Below, one piece after another: positions 49,166 to 59,400 of a stretch of 64,000 nt of DNA. Below the pieces are notes generated by a model. The model was not told where the DNA came from, made no database searches, and worked only from the letters and a program-made list of their open reading frames with translations. The stretch spans positions 2,088,664 to 2,152,663 of the forward strand of contig JABTUK010000001.1 in NCBI GenBank assembly GCA_015075405.1. Direction: 5' to 3'. Each line of letters opens with the position of its first letter. Within the stretch, counting starts at the first letter, position 1. Source of the DNA: Anaerolineales bacterium. Its GTDB lineage: Bacteria > Chloroflexota > Anaerolineae > 4572-78 > J111. The position numbers were made by a program, and so were the translations under genes.

Positions 49166-51502
49166 ATGCCTATTCCAACATCACCGCCTTCTAAAATATT
49201 AGATTTAACCCTCACCCTGAGCAATTATCCCATTCTAGCCAAAAAAATTCGCGCCCAGATGCGTCAGGAACTTTTTGTCAAAGGAATTATTACGCCCACC
49301 ATGTTGGAGGATGAGGTGGAGCGGAAAGCCATTGATACCCAGCGACAAGAAGGGCTGACCGACCCCTTGCACCAGGAAACGGAAGAGATCTGGCAAAAGC
49401 GGTTAAGCCGGGTACGCGATAACCTGACCGATTTTTATTTTGCCTATAACTTGCCCTTTAGTCGCTTTGAAGAAATTGTAAAAGCGGCGGTCAACGAGAA
49501 TAGGGTAGGCCAGCCCCACAAAGTCATTCTCACCTTCAACCCAGAGTTGGCCCCCTGGTATATGCTGTTTGAGCAGGCTGAAAAATATACCAACTATCCC
49601 CCGGAGATGTTTGAAAGCGTCAAGCATCACGTGCGAGAGATTATTGTGGTGCTGCTTAAAAGCCTGGTCAGCGATCAACTGGCCTTTGTGCGGATTGCCC
49701 GCAACTTTGTCAATATTTTTGATTTGAAAGAAATCATGGCTCGCAAGATTGGGCGGGGCAAAATTGGGGGTAAATCAGCGGGCATGATCCTGGCCTATAA
49801 AATTCTCTGCCAACCTGACCCAGAGGATGTCATTGATTTGAAGGAACACGTGACCCTGCCCGAAACCTACTTTATCGGCAGTGATGTTTACTATGATTTT
49901 AAGACCGTCAATAATTTTGAACAGACCACCAGCCAGAAGTATCTGACCCGCGAGGAAATCGAACGGCAGTATCCTCGCATTCGCGCGGCTTACCTGGCCG
50001 GCCGTTTTCCAGAGGATGCCACCCAGCGACTGCGGGAAATGCTGGCTGAAATTGGTCAATCCCCCATTATTGTTCGTTCATCGAGTTTATTAGAAGATAA
50101 CTTTGGCAGCGCTTTTGCCGGTAAATATGACAGCTTTTTTCTACCCAATCAAGGAAACCCCGAAGAAAATTTAGCGGCCCTCATCCGGGCGGTGATTCAA
50201 ATTTATGCCAGCATCCTCAGCCCCGATGCGCTGTTTTACCGCCAGATTCAAGAGTTAGACGATTATGATGAGCGCATGGCCATCCTGATTCAAAAAGTGC
50301 AGGGTGAGCGTTATGGCAAATATTTCTTCCCTTACATTGCCGGTGTGGGCTATAGCTCCAATCCCTTTATTTGGAACAAGAAACTCAAACGGGAAGATGG
50401 ATTTTTGCGGATAGTTTTAGGGATGGGAACCCGCGCCGTAGACCGAGTAGATCGGGATTATCCGCGCATGGTGGGCCTGAGCCATCCCCAACTGCGTCCG
50501 GTGAGCGGGCCGGCCGATATTATCAAGTATTCGCAGCGTTTTATGGATGTGATTGATTTGGAGGAAAATGCCTTTAAAACAATCCCGGTTAGCGAGATAC
50601 TCTCCAGCAGTTTTCCGGGGGTGCAGTATTTAGCCTCGGTTGATGAGGGAGATTTTGTAAAGCCTATTTTTTCGCTGGGCACGGCCATTCCGCCGGAGAA
50701 AATGGTGCTTACCTTTGATAACCTGCTCAAGAATACCGATTTCGTCAAGCTCATGAAAACAATTCTCAAGAAGTTGGATCGTTATTATGAACGTCCCATA
50801 GATATTGAATTTGCGGTCCAGTTCATTCCCGGCTACCCCAAACCCGACTTCAAAATTTTTCTGTTGCAGTGCCGACCGCTCAGCAACCACAACTGGGCGC
50901 AGAATATATCGCTGCCACGGGATGTTGCTGTGGCCGATCAGATTTTTACCGCAAATCGGCTGGTGCCATCGGGGGTGGTTGATAAAATTAAATACATCGT
51001 CTATGTTGACCCTTTGGCCTACAGCCAGCTTAGCGATACCAGCGTGCGTATGGAAATAGCGCGGATTGTCGGGCGGCTCAACAAACGTCTCGAGGGAGAA
51101 AAATTCATCTTGATGGGGCCGGGGCGTTGGGGCAGTTCAAATATTGATTTGGGCGTTAAGGTCACGTATGCCGATATTTATAATACTTCTATGCTCATTG
51201 AAATTGCCGTGGCGCGTAATGGGCTTACCCCGGAACTGTCTTATGGAACCCACTTTTTTCAAGATTTGGTTGAGAGTAACATCTATCCCCTGGCGCTTTT
51301 CCCGGATAATCCAGACATTCTGTTTAATTACAATTTCATTAATCAGAGTCCAAATAAACTGGCCCTGTTATTACCCCAGGACGGCCTGTACGCCGACTAT
51401 ATTAAAGTCGTCAATGTAGCCGAAGTATGTCCTCACAAGCTGCTGCGCGTGGTCATGAGCGCCGAAGAAAGTATGGCGCTGGGGTATTTACACACTTATT
51501 AA
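49166..51502 (+). CDS. PEP/pyruvate-binding domain protein without a phosphohistidine domain
   Basis: 778 residues. An N-terminal helical region of about 190 residues precedes an ATP-grasp PEP/pyruvate-binding domain: KIGRGKIGGKSAGMILAYKI, SPIIVRSSSLLEDNFGSAFA with the conserved Arg-Ser-Ser, and ERYGKYFFPYIAGVGYSSNP. The C-terminal half has IDIEFAVQFIPGYPKPDFKI and ILLQCRPLS-like FLLQCRPLSNH. The TGG-x-x-SH-A phosphohistidine motif of PEP synthase is not present, so it cannot perform the full PEP synthase reaction. May phosphorylate another substrate. Lies before a signalling cluster. Confidence 0.85.
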   Translation: MPIPTSPPSKILDLTLTLSNYPILAKKIRAQMRQELFVKGIITPTMLEDEVERKAIDTQRQEGLTDPLHQETEEIWQKRLSRVRDNLTDFYFAYNLPFSRFEEIVKAAVNENRVGQPHKVILTFNPELAPWYMLFEQAEKYTNYPPEMFESVKHHVREIIVVLLKSLVSDQLAFVRIARNFVNIFDLKEIMARKIGRGKIGGKSAGMILAYKILCQPDPEDVIDLKEHVTLPETYFIGSDVYYDFKTVNNFEQTTSQKYLTREEIERQYPRIRAAYLAGRFPEDATQRLREMLAEIGQSPIIVRSSSLLEDNFGSAFAGKYDSFFLPNQGNPEENLAALIRAVIQIYASILSPDALFYRQIQELDDYDERMAILIQKVQGERYGKYFFPYIAGVGYSSNPFIWNKKLKREDGFLRIVLGMGTRAVDRVDRDYPRMVGLSHPQLRPVSGPADIIKYSQRFMDVIDLEENAFKTIPVSEILSSSFPGVQYLASVDEGDFVKPIFSLGTAIPPEKMVLTFDNLLKNTDFVKLMKTILKKLDRYYERPIDIEFAVQFIPGYPKPDFKIFLLQCRPLSNHNWAQNISLPRDVAVADQIFTANRLVPSGVVDKIKYIVYVDPLAYSQLSDTSVRMEIARIVGRLNKRLEGEKFILMGPGRWGSSNIDLGVKVTYADIYNTSMLIEIAVARNGLTPELSYGTHFFQDLVESNIYPLALFPDNPDILFNYNFINQSPNKLALLLPQDGLYADYIKVVNVAEVCPHKLLRVVMSAEESMALGYLHTY

Positions 51503-51520
51503 TCACAGGACCTACGCGGT

Positions 51521-51620
51521 CATGTCATTTCGAGCGACGAGGAGCGACGCGAAGCGTCCCTCAAAACTACTCTTGCCAGACAAGGTATTAGGGATTTCTC
51601 CCTTCGGTCGAAATGACATG
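51521..51620. repeat. ATGTCATTTCGA palindromic repeat, copy 4
   Basis: CATGTCATTTCGAGCGACGA and CCTTCGGTCGAAATGACATG with GATTTCTCCC. Outer ends are degraded. Lies after the PEP-binding gene and before a terminator. Confidence 0.82.
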
Positions 51621-51644
51621 GCTTAGCAGTTACCTCCTAACAAG

Positions 51645-51676
51645 AAAAGCCCCTACCAAATTGGTAGAGGCTTTTT
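51645..51676. terminator. Bidirectional terminator between convergent genes
   Basis: AAAAGCCCCTACCAA and TTGGTAGAGGCTTTTT, a near-perfect 15-bp stem with A/T flanks on both sides. Shared by the PEP-binding gene and the DNA-binding gene ending at 51700. Confidence 0.88.
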
Positions 51677-51699
51677 CTGTGAGCAAAAGTTAAACTTAC

Positions 51700-52023
51700 T
51701 TAAATGCGTAATTCATAACCCTGACCTCGACGGGTCAGAATAAATTCAGGCACACGGGGATTTTCTTCAATTTTTTGACGCAGCCAGCAAATGTGTACAT
51801 CCAGGGTGCGAGTGTCGCCCAGATACTCCGTATTCCACACCTCTTGCATCAACTCACTACGACTTACTACCTTGCCAACATTCTTCATGAGGAGGGCCAT
51901 CAGTTTAGTTTCTTTGGGGGTGAGGTGTACCTCGCCATCCTTTTTCTTCAAGCTGGCTTTTTCCAGGTCTAAAACCATGCCGCTCACTTCGAGTGCTTTG
52001 CTAATTGACTTTTGGCGAGGCAT
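51700..52023 (-). CDS. Stand-alone OmpR/PhoB-type winged-helix DNA-binding protein
   Basis: 107 residues, only the effector half of an OmpR-like regulator: VHLTPKETKLMALLMKNVGK, VVSRSELMQEVWNTEYLGD, TRTLDVHICWLRQKIEENPR and the wing RRGQGYELRI. No receiver domain. A receiver-only gene lies 311 bp upstream on the same strand, so the two may act together or this one may work without phosphorylation. Confidence 0.9.
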   Translation of the reverse strand: MPRQKSISKALEVSGMVLDLEKASLKKKDGEVHLTPKETKLMALLMKNVGKVVSRSELMQEVWNTEYLGDTRTLDVHICWLRQKIEENPRVPEFILTRRGQGYELRI

Positions 52024-52197
52024 AATAGTTCCTCCTCCTTGCGCTTTGGTTGTTAATTCATTCAGTTGGTACTTGTTAATTAAGTTAAGTTGGGCCTATT
52101 ATAGCATCCCTAAAGTCAAAAATCTATAGGAAGTGTGTCCCAACCCCCCTGTTTAACGATAGTACTCTTGTAGCGCCGCCAAAATCATAAATTTTAG

Positions 52198-52311
52198 GTA
52201 ACTACTCAGCCATGTCATTTCGACCGAAGAGAGAAATCCCCGAGGCCGATGTAGCGCGGTAGGGATTTCTCGGCCTACGGCCTCGAAATGACAGGAGGGC
52301 TGAGTAGTTAC
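52198..52311. repeat. ATGTCATTTCGA palindromic repeat, copy 5
   Basis: The best-preserved copy: GTAACTACTCAGCCATGTCA at one end and GGCTGAGTAGTTAC at the other, with GAGAAATCCC and GGGATTTCTC inside. It fills the 311-bp gap between the DNA-binding and receiver genes; the rest of the gap shows nothing clear. Confidence 0.9.
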
Positions 52312-52334
52312 AATTTTAGACTTAAAGTGAACGG

Positions 52335-52703
52335 TTACCCTATGACAGACTCAACCTTTTCAATGAGAGCAATAGGACTGAAGGGTTTGGTAAAGTAATC
52401 GTCAGCCCCGGCCACTTTGCCGTTTTCAACATCAACTTCTTGCCCTCTGGCCGAAAGCATCACAATGGTGATATCGGCGGTGACCGGATCAGCTTTAAGG
52501 AGACGACATGCTTCCAGTCCATCCACATCGCTGCCGGGCATCATGATATCTAGCAAAATGATGTCAGGATGCTCTGCCCTGGCAATATCAATTGCTTGCT
52601 GGCCATTTTCGGCCGATAAAATCTGATAATCACCGATTTCAAGTGTGACTTGAACTAATTCTCGCACTTCAACTTGGTCATCTACAATCAGGATTTTTTT
52701 CAT
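52335..52703 (-). CDS. Single-domain response regulator receiver
   Basis: 122 residues, receiver domain only: acidic DD in ILIVDDQVE, phospho-acceptor Asp in IILLDIMMPGSDVDG, Thr/Ser in IVMLSARG and Lys in DYFTKPFSP. All phosphorylation residues are present. No output domain, so it acts by protein contact, perhaps with the DNA-binding protein downstream or with the hybrid kinases upstream in the same direction. Confidence 0.94.
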   Translation of the reverse strand: MKKILIVDDQVEVRELVQVTLEIGDYQILSAENGQQAIDIARAEHPDIILLDIMMPGSDVDGLEACRLLKADPVTADITIVMLSARGQEVDVENGKVAGADDYFTKPFSPIALIEKVESVIG

Positions 52704-52744
52704 CGGGATTACTCCTCCAATAAGTCAAAAATGATAATCAATTT

Positions 52745-52866
52745 GTTACCGCTCAAGCTCATATCATTTCGAGACCGAAGGTCGAGAAATCTTCAAGGCG
52801 CAACCTATGAAAGTAAGGTGTCGGGGATTTCTCCCTGCGGTCGAAATGACATGGCTGAGTAGTTAC
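52745..52866. repeat. ATGTCATTTCGA palindromic repeat, copy 6
   Basis: ATATCATTTCGAGACCGAAG and GCGGTCGAAATGACATGGC, with GAGAAATC and GATTTCTC, ending in CTGAGTAGTTAC. Lies between the receiver gene start and the kinase stop. Confidence 0.85.
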
Positions 52867-52871
52867 GGGCA

Positions 52872-55800
52872 TCAACTGGTGATTGATTTGTTCAACCCTT
52901 CAACAGAGGCCTGAATGCGAGCGCTGGATTTTACCAACGCTCGATTGACCCGAACAGTTAAATCAGCCATCCCGTAAGGTTTTACCAGATAATCGGATGC
53001 TCCTTTTTGAATGGCTCTTTCTATTTCTGTGGTTGTGTCCATAGCTGAAGTGATGATGACTGGCGTATCTTTGGTTAAATAATTTGTTTGAAGACGTTCC
53101 AGAACCTCAAAACCGGTCATCCCTGGCAAAGCCAAATCAAGCAGAATCAGGTGGGGCAGGCAGGAGTTTGCCAATTTTAGACCCTCTCCTCCGTCCCCGG
53201 CCCCCAAAACTATAAAGCCTTCGCTTTTCAAAACACGTTGTTGTAATTCACGCAGATTTTGATCATCTTCGATGATTAGAATATAAACAGGCCGGTTGCG
53301 GAATGGCAAAAGAATATGAACAGTGGTCCCAACTTCATACTGGCTCTCGATCCAGATTTTACCTCTGTGTCGCTCGACAATCAAGCGGCTAATAGTCATA
53401 CCCAGCCCGGTGCCCCCTACTGCTGTATTAGAGGCATCGGCCCGATAGAAGCGATCAAAAACCTGGGCCACTTGTTCTGGAGTCATACCAATTCCTTGGT
53501 CGGTTAAGGTTAGATGAAGCAGATTGTAAGCTTCTTCAATCGAAGCCTCCAGGATGATGTCGCCGCCGGCAGGGGAGTATTTGGTGGCATTGCTGAGCAA
53601 ATTCTTAAAGAGTTGAGCCAGTTTTACGGCGTCCCCTTTTATTTGAGGCCAACTATCAGGGCCAACCAGATGATAATGATGGGCTGGCTGATTTTCTTGA
53701 AAGCCAAAGATACTCTCTTCAGCCAGCTTTCTCAAATCAACCCACTCTTCGGTAATCTCAAAGCCCTCTCCGGCTTCCAGTCGAGAGAGGTCCAATAAGT
53801 CATCAAGAATGGCCCGTAAGGCGTCTGCCTGCTGATTGATAAAGGTGAGGTAGCGATTTCGGCGCTCTTCGTTCAATGGGCGGGTTAGTAGAATTTCACT
53901 AAAACCTAAAATAGAGGTCAAAGGGGTACGTAATTCGTGAGCGGCCATGGAAATAAATTCACTTTTCAGCCGGTCCATTTCTTTGAAGGGGGTAATATCG
54001 CTTTGAACGCCTACAAAGCCTGTTGGCTGCCCATCCGGGCCGGGAATAGGGGTAATGGTTAAAAGAACATCATACAGGCTGCCATCTTTTCGTTTGTTGA
54101 CTAACTCGCCTCGCCAGGTTTGCCCGGTGCGGATAGTTTGCCACATTTGGGTGTAAAAAATTGGGCTTTGCCGTTCGCTTTTCCAGATGCGGGGTGTTTT
54201 GCCAATGGTTTCTGTGGCGCTGAAGCCTGTCAATTTTTCCAAAGCGGGGTTGATGTATTCTATTACGCCCGCCAGGTTGGTTACTAAAATACCTTCACCT
54301 ACGGCATCGAAAATGGCTTGAAGTTCAGCCGTGCGGGCCCGGACACGCTCATCAAGGGTTTGGTTGATGTTGCGTAGTTCATTGGTTAGCCATTCTCGCT
54401 CCAGTTCGGCCTGTTTCCGCTCGGTTATATCACTGACCAGTCCGTAAACAAGCTTAGAGGATGGCCCTTCTGGCTGAACTCTGACGCTATCGCGCACCCA
54501 AATAATTTGACCATCGGCTCGAACCAGGCGATATTCCACTTCGCTGTGGCGTCCTTTTTCTTGTTGGGCTACCTGGGCTGCCGCAGCAGCTCTATCATCA
54601 GGATGAATGACGGTAGAGGGCCAAAAGCGCCAATCATTCATAAACTTTTCCATAGGATAGCCGGTCAAAACTTCGGCGTGAGGTGAAAGGTAAAGATTGA
54701 TGTGTTCACCTGTGTCTGTTACCCGTGTAACATAAATGTGGTCGCTGATCGAGTCAACCACCAGGCGGAAGCGCTCTTCACTGGCTCGCAATTCGGCCTC
54801 AGCCCGTTCCCGTTCTTGCTGCTCGCGAACATTTTGGAGAGCAATGGAGAGATATTCGGCAACTTCGGTAATCGTTGTAATCTCATGTGCGCTCCATTGG
54901 CGTGGTTCAGAGGCATCGAGGCAGAGCACGCCAATCAAGTTATCCGAATGGTGCAGGGGCATATCAATAAAGGCTTTCACGCCGCTGGCAGTAATGATGT
55001 CGGTTAATCCAATCAGTCGAGAGTCTTGGCTAGTATCTTTAACGATGACGGGTTTATGTTTGCGTAGAAGCTCAAAGTAATCTGGAGCTGTAGCAAGATT
55101 AAAGGCGATACTGGCCAAAGGGGACATTCCTGAGGGTTCAATGGCATGGATTTGAACCACATTCCCTTGTGCGTCAACAGTAGAATAGCCTACCCGGAGG
55201 GTAGGAAAATAGTCGGCCACTTGATTAAGGGTGCGTTGGATAACCTGATTGGCTGACAAACCGGCATTGACGTGAGTAGAGATGCTGTTCAACAACTTTA
55301 GACGGGCCTGACTGTCTCGGAGGGCTTGTTCTGTTTCTTTGAGTTTGCTGATATCATGACTGAGGCCAATAATCCCTACAATTTGGTCTTGATTATCACG
55401 TAAAGGAACGGTAGTGGTTGAATACCAACCCTGTTTTTGGTCGCTTGGGGTAATAAATAACTCTTCGTGGTTAATGATAGGCTGGCCTGATTGGATAACA
55501 GTCTGTTCAACAAGATAATATTGTTCGGCTAACTCTCGATTGAGAAAATCAAAATCCGTTTTGCCCACTAGCTCATCTGGGCTGGATACCCCAATGGCTT
55601 GAGCTACGGCTTTACTGCCCAGTAGAAATCGCCCCTCTGTATCTTTAACATAAATAAAATCGGGCACATTGTCAATCAAGGTGCGTAATAGATTGCGTTC
55701 AGCCGCCAACGCCTCTTCAGCCCGTTTGCGTTCTGCCAACTCTTGCCGGGCCTGCTCATGTAAGCGGGCATTTTCCAGGGCTATTGCAGCGGCATTGACC

Positions 55801-56402
55801 AGAGGTTGTAGACGTTCAACATCTTCAGTCGAAAATTTATCAGGTGTATCTGCATCTAGCCCTAACAGGCCCAAAACATGATCACCTAAACAAATGGGAG
55901 CCGCCAGATGCGATCTAATCCAGCTGGTGTGGGGCAGGGATATCCAGCGAGGATCCTGCCGGGTATCGGATATAATTAAAGCTTGATGAGACTGCACAAC
56001 TTCAGCATCAAACGGAAATTCAGCTAAAGGCTGATCTTGACCAGAAGCCAGTTGCGTATCAAAAGCCATTTCACCCTGCCTGTAAGCTATCCGCAGGATA
56101 TTACCGGTGAGGAGCCTAATAGTGGCTTTTTTACAAGGGACAATCTGCTGTACCTGCCGCAAAATTTCTTCCAATACGGCAGCCGGACTGGTCTGCGCGG
56201 TTAGAGCCAGCGTCACTTGAGAAAGTGTTTCGGCCCGGAGGCGCTGTTCCCTTTCGGTAGCCAGTAGCCGCTCTAAATCTGCCTCAATCTTTTTGCGGGC
56301 AGTCATATCGTTCAGTTCGTCTTGGGTTTGTGTAGGTTCAGGGTTGAGACTGGTTTGCTGAAGCGCAGGCTTCTTCTTGAGGCCAGGTAATGTTTCAGTC
56401 AT
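52872..56402 (-). CDS. Multi-sensor hybrid histidine kinase with a C-terminal receiver
   Basis: 1176 residues from ATG 56402, which has AGGAGGGAGG before it and overlaps the preceding stop. Domains in order: GAF (about 60-215), PAS (230-360, KDTEGRFLLGSKAVAQAIG), GAF (370-530), two PAS (545-800), HisKA with His in MAAHELRTPLTSILGF (about 820), ATPase (NLLSNATKYSPAGG, GGTGLGMTISRL) and a receiver with Asp in LILLDLALPGMTG (about 1088). No membrane segments, so a cytoplasmic sensor. It overlaps the next kinase gene by 8 bp and is co-expressed with it. Confidence 0.93.
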   Translation of the reverse strand: MTETLPGLKKKPALQQTSLNPEPTQTQDELNDMTARKKIEADLERLLATEREQRLRAETLSQVTLALTAQTSPAAVLEEILRQVQQIVPCKKATIRLLTGNILRIAYRQGEMAFDTQLASGQDQPLAEFPFDAEVVQSHQALIISDTRQDPRWISLPHTSWIRSHLAAPICLGDHVLGLLGLDADTPDKFSTEDVERLQPLVNAAAIALENARLHEQARQELAERKRAEEALAAERNLLRTLIDNVPDFIYVKDTEGRFLLGSKAVAQAIGVSSPDELVGKTDFDFLNRELAEQYYLVEQTVIQSGQPIINHEELFITPSDQKQGWYSTTTVPLRDNQDQIVGIIGLSHDISKLKETEQALRDSQARLKLLNSISTHVNAGLSANQVIQRTLNQVADYFPTLRVGYSTVDAQGNVVQIHAIEPSGMSPLASIAFNLATAPDYFELLRKHKPVIVKDTSQDSRLIGLTDIITASGVKAFIDMPLHHSDNLIGVLCLDASEPRQWSAHEITTITEVAEYLSIALQNVREQQERERAEAELRASEERFRLVVDSISDHIYVTRVTDTGEHINLYLSPHAEVLTGYPMEKFMNDWRFWPSTVIHPDDRAAAAAQVAQQEKGRHSEVEYRLVRADGQIIWVRDSVRVQPEGPSSKLVYGLVSDITERKQAELEREWLTNELRNINQTLDERVRARTAELQAIFDAVGEGILVTNLAGVIEYINPALEKLTGFSATETIGKTPRIWKSERQSPIFYTQMWQTIRTGQTWRGELVNKRKDGSLYDVLLTITPIPGPDGQPTGFVGVQSDITPFKEMDRLKSEFISMAAHELRTPLTSILGFSEILLTRPLNEERRNRYLTFINQQADALRAILDDLLDLSRLEAGEGFEITEEWVDLRKLAEESIFGFQENQPAHHYHLVGPDSWPQIKGDAVKLAQLFKNLLSNATKYSPAGGDIILEASIEEAYNLLHLTLTDQGIGMTPEQVAQVFDRFYRADASNTAVGGTGLGMTISRLIVERHRGKIWIESQYEVGTTVHILLPFRNRPVYILIIEDDQNLRELQQRVLKSEGFIVLGAGDGGEGLKLANSCLPHLILLDLALPGMTGFEVLERLQTNYLTKDTPVIITSAMDTTTEIERAIQKGASDYLVKPYGMADLTVRVNRALVKSSARIQASVEGLNKSITS

Positions 56403-59400
56403 CCTCCCTCCTGGACGCGCCCTTTGATTCAATTTTAAGGGATTGGCTAATGGTTTGGGCCAACTGGCGTCTATTTAAGGGTTTTTGCAACCAATCAACA
56501 ATGCCTTGATCTAACAAATCTTTTGACTCCGTTTCGAGAGGGTAGCCGGTTAAAGCGATAACTTTAACAGCGGGATATTTTGCCCGCAAATTTTGAGCCA
56601 GGGCAATTCCCCCCATCTCTGGCATTGTTACGTCGGTCAACACTAAAGCGATCTTCTCGTGGCATTGGTCGTATAGGTCTAAGGCCTGCCGCCCGTTGGT
56701 AGCAGTGATTACTTGATAGCCAAGATGTTTCAACATAGCCTGGGTAACTTCGAGCACTACTAAATTATCCTCTACCAGCAGGATCAATTCGCCGTGTCCA
56801 GGGGATGTGTCTGTTTCGGTCAGCGGCGATAAAGGTTGTGATGATGGTAAGGTTACGGGCAAGTAGAGGGTGAAAGTTGTCCCCTGCCCCAACTCCGTCT
56901 GGACATCAATATAGCCTTCGTGTTGGGTAATAATACCATACACCTGGGCCAAACCCAACCCCGTCCCCTTGCCCACATCTTTGGTGGTAAAAAAAGGCTC
57001 AAATATCCGGGGTAGGGCCTCGGTTGAAATGCCGGTTCCGGTATCTGAAATGGAGAGGGCCAGCCAGTGACCGGGTGACATCTCTGGATAGGGTGGACGC
57101 TCATCAGCTTCCACCTTGATGGGGCTGAGGCGAAAATACAACGCCCCTCCCATTGGCATAGCATCCCGCGCATTGACAGCTAAGTTAGTCAAAACCTGTT
57201 GGATTTGGGTTGGGTCGGCATTGAGGGTGTAGGCTTCATAACTGGCTGGTTCAATTTCTAAAATAATCCGGATATCCTCTGAAATAGTCCGCTCCAACAG
57301 CTTGATGGTTTCTTTGAGAAAAGAAGAAAATTCAAGAGGGCGCTTTTCAGTAATAGATTGACGGCTAAAATCCAAAATTTGGCGGATAAGCGCGGCAGCG
57401 CGTTGACCTTGTTGGATAACCCGCTGGAGGTCCTCATCAATTATCGGCGGAAGCTCAGGATGAATACGGGCCAATTCGACAAAGCCAATCATACTGGTCA
57501 AAATATTGTTGAAATCGTGGGCAATTCCGGCGGCTAATTGGCCTACGGCTACCAAGCGATCCTGTTGCTGAGTTCTTTCCTGAACGGCTCGCTCAGTCGT
57601 CACGTCACGGATGACCAAAGTCCAGCCGCCTGCTTCAGGCCCAGCGGCTACAGGCATAGCCACTGTTTCAAATATACGGCGTGGATAACCTGTTGTTTCT
57701 ATCTGTTGCGGCATGCCGAGGGCGGGAGGGGCTATCATAGCCTCAATAGCTTGGTCGCCCAAATAAATGAGTTGATCACCTGGAGATACTGGGGTTAGGA
57801 CGGCCAAAAATTTTTGAGCAGCGGGGTTGATCAGGGCTATCCGCCGTTCCGCATCGAGTAAAACAATGCCGTCGGGTAAGTGGGCCACCAAACTTTCTAA
57901 TCGCTGGTGCTCAGCAGCCAAAAGCCGCTGGAGGCGTTGGATGGACTCGGCGGCCTGGTTAGCTATTGTCCGCAGCAGACGCGCTTGCTCCAGATTGAAT
58001 TGATTGGGCTGTTCGGCCCCTACAAAAAGTAAGCCCACGGGCGTTTCATCAATAACAATGGGCACTTGCATGATCGAGGCCAAATCTTGTAGGGGAAGGT
58101 GTGGCGGTATTTCGACTCTGGACTGAATACGCCGCACCTCTACAGCATGGGCTAAAGGGCGGTTGAGAACAATCTCCATTATTTCTTGAATATTGGCCTC
58201 AACCGACCTGGAAAGGGGACGTTGACTCTGAATAACTAAGGCGCCGCTTGAGTTGTTGACCAAAAGACTGGCCGCTACATCGTGAGGAATAGCTTGGTAT
58301 AAGTGAATTAAAATAAGCCGAATAATATCATTGAGCTGAGTAGCCTCACCCAAGGCTTGAGTCAGTTGATAGAGCACTTCAAGTTCAAAGGTGCGCTCGG
58401 CCACGCGTAGCTCTAATTCAGCCGCATAACGTTGGGCTTGCTCATACAAATGCACGTTTTGGATGGCAACGGCGGCCCGCTGGGCAATATCTTGACATAA
58501 AGCTATTTCTTCAGCCGTGAAGTCTCGCTGCCGGCTGTCCCATAACTCGGCATAGGCAATTGTCTGCCCGCCAATTTGGAGCGGGATGTCTAAGATTGTT
58601 TGCGCACCCTGCTGCCGCATATAGCTTTGCATCGCCTCGCTCAGGTCCGGATCGTTTAAATGAAAAAGGCTGGATTGTCCCGCCTGTAAGGCGGCGCTCA
58701 TTTCGGGGAATTCATGCGGTAAGTCATAAGTAAAGCCCAGTTCAGAAACAGCTTCCTGAACCTGGGCGGCCGGGCCAAAGTACTCAGCCAGCAGCGTTGA
58801 GACCATTGTTTCTGGGTCGAGACCACAAATGTAGACACTGGTGGCATTGACTATTTGGCCCATCTGCTCGGCAATACGCTTTAACACCGTCTCTAGTTCT
58901 AAAGTTGAGGAGATGATGGCGCCCGCTTCGCGCAGGGCCTTTTGTTCTTCCAGTCGTCGCCGGGTTTCGGTATAAAGCCGGGCGTTCTCGATAGCCATCG
59001 CGGCCTGGTTGGCAAACGCTTGGGCCAGGTCTGCCTGGGCCTCAGTATATGCGCCCACCTGCCGGCTATCGAGTGTAACATAGCCGATGAATTGACCGCG
59101 TACGAGCAAGGGTATGGCCATCCACCCCCGCACATAATCGGTGTTTCCCCACCGCTTAAAGTGAGGTTCAGCCTGAGCATCGGGCAAGCAAATGGGGCGT
59201 TGGGTGCGTTGTAGTTTTTCCACAAAAGGATCATAAGTGGCTACTGGAATATTCTGGTGTATCAAATCCGGGGAGGGCAGCCTTCTACCGGCAACGGCGC
59301 GCAGGTGATCCCCCTCTAACAAGAAGACACAGGCGCTATGGTAAGGAATAACTTGTTCCAGCTGGGTCAGAATATTATCCAGAACTTGTTCAAGCTCAAG

